Origin: JAQVWU01 sp964628455
GTDB taxonomy: Bacteria > Bacillota > Clostridia > Oscillospirales > CAG-272
Reading direction: 5' to 3'
Assembly (NCBI GenBank): GCA_964628455.1
Contig: CAZVPD010000100.1
Location: 1-14,488, forward strand
Length of the DNA stretch: 14,488 nucleotides
The notes beneath the pieces are model-generated. The model did no database searches and was not told the DNA's origin. It saw only the letters and a list, made by a program, of their open reading frames with translations. A program made the position numbers and the translations under genes. Position 1 is the stretch's first letter. Every line of letters begins with the position of its first letter. This document shows positions 14,328 to 14,488 of the stretch, one piece after another.

Positions 14328-14488
14328 TTATAAGGCACGGACCGGAGCGGTCTGTATTGCCGGCGCTTCGTTCTTAACTGCCTTTGCCGGTCTCTTCAGG
14401 TACCGCACGCACCGCTTAAAGGACTGAACTGCTTTACATATTTTATATTCAGGGCAACCTGATCTTCATATTCGGGATACATTCCGAC
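14328..14488 (-). other. Possible 3' end of a gene entering from the right, frame interrupted
   Basis: On the minus strand a frame is open from the right edge to a stop at 14396-14398 and reads VGMYPEYEDQVALNIKYV, then ends shortly after. A second frame continues without a stop down to 14328. Joined near 14425 they give a short stretch loosely like the C-terminal end of a bacterial sugar transferase (YV..FS...D..YL..), but this is a weak resemblance. The rest of 14270-14327 shows nothing I can assign. Confidence 0.25.

Noticed and set aside
14302..14427. Small plus-strand protein (MYLDTAFFITAYK start, one hydrophobic stretch)
   Set aside because: No convincing ribosome site or promoter, and the minus strand carries a more plausible coding end.
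1..14488. Mobile element, CRISPR array or defence island
   Set aside because: No transposase, integrase, terminal repeats, regularly spaced repeats or known defence domains were found; the only long repeat is the partial amidohydrolase duplication.

Overview
The window looks like part of a Gram-positive, Clostridia-type genome (probably an uncultured gut or anaerobe lineage). The basis is two lipoprotein sugar-binding proteins with classical lipoboxes and clostridial-style acidic Asp/Asn loops, strong GGAGG-type ribosome sites, frequent GTG/TTG starts, a DeoR regulator, and moderately GC-rich coding DNA with AT-rich intergenic regions. The taxonomic call is inference only. I saw no rRNA, tRNA, transposase or CRISPR array.

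Layout. Positions 1-11073 are a leftward (minus strand) carbohydrate-use gene cluster. In transcription order it runs: a YjbQ/UPF0047 protein with a C-terminal tail (10453-11073), a triosephosphate-isomerase-like protein (9709-10431), a second YjbQ protein (9215-9712), an amidohydrolase (8163-9215), a large cytoplasmic protein that looks like a glycoside hydrolase (5993-8089), a sugar-binding lipoprotein (4524-5969), a truncated and frameshifted second copy of the amidohydrolase (4087-4523), a second large glycoside-hydrolase-like protein (1731-3917), a second sugar-binding lipoprotein (234-1697), and the start of a Gfo/Idh/MocA dehydrogenase (1-152). The 1-4 nt overlaps between TIM-like, yjbQ and amidohydrolase genes argue for translational coupling. 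A divergent DeoR-family regulator (11449-12225) is separated from the cluster by a 375-nt region. That region holds two good sigma-A promoters and two sets of 10-bp-spaced direct repeats, and the regulator gene ends in a clear rho-independent terminator. The right end (12405-14488) is unrelated: an EamA/DMT transporter with an extreme histidine-rich tail, a DEDDh 3'-5' exonuclease, and an unassigned gene end.

How it may work (inference). The two lipoproteins capture an oligosaccharide, and the ABC permease and ATPase are not in this window. The two large enzymes lack signal peptides and would cleave the sugar inside the cell. The Gfo/Idh enzyme could oxidise a released sugar, and the amidohydrolase could hydrolyse a product such as a lactone. 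The TIM-like protein would isomerise a phosphorylated or small sugar. The role of two YjbQ paralogs flanking a TIM paralog is not explained by any pathway I know and is the most novel part of the locus.

The gene order amidohydrolase - large hydrolase - binding protein occurs twice in a row, which suggests an expanded three-gene cassette whose second amidohydrolase has decayed. The two amidohydrolase copies share a 171-bp perfectly identical block flanked by diverged sequence, a hint of recent gene conversion.
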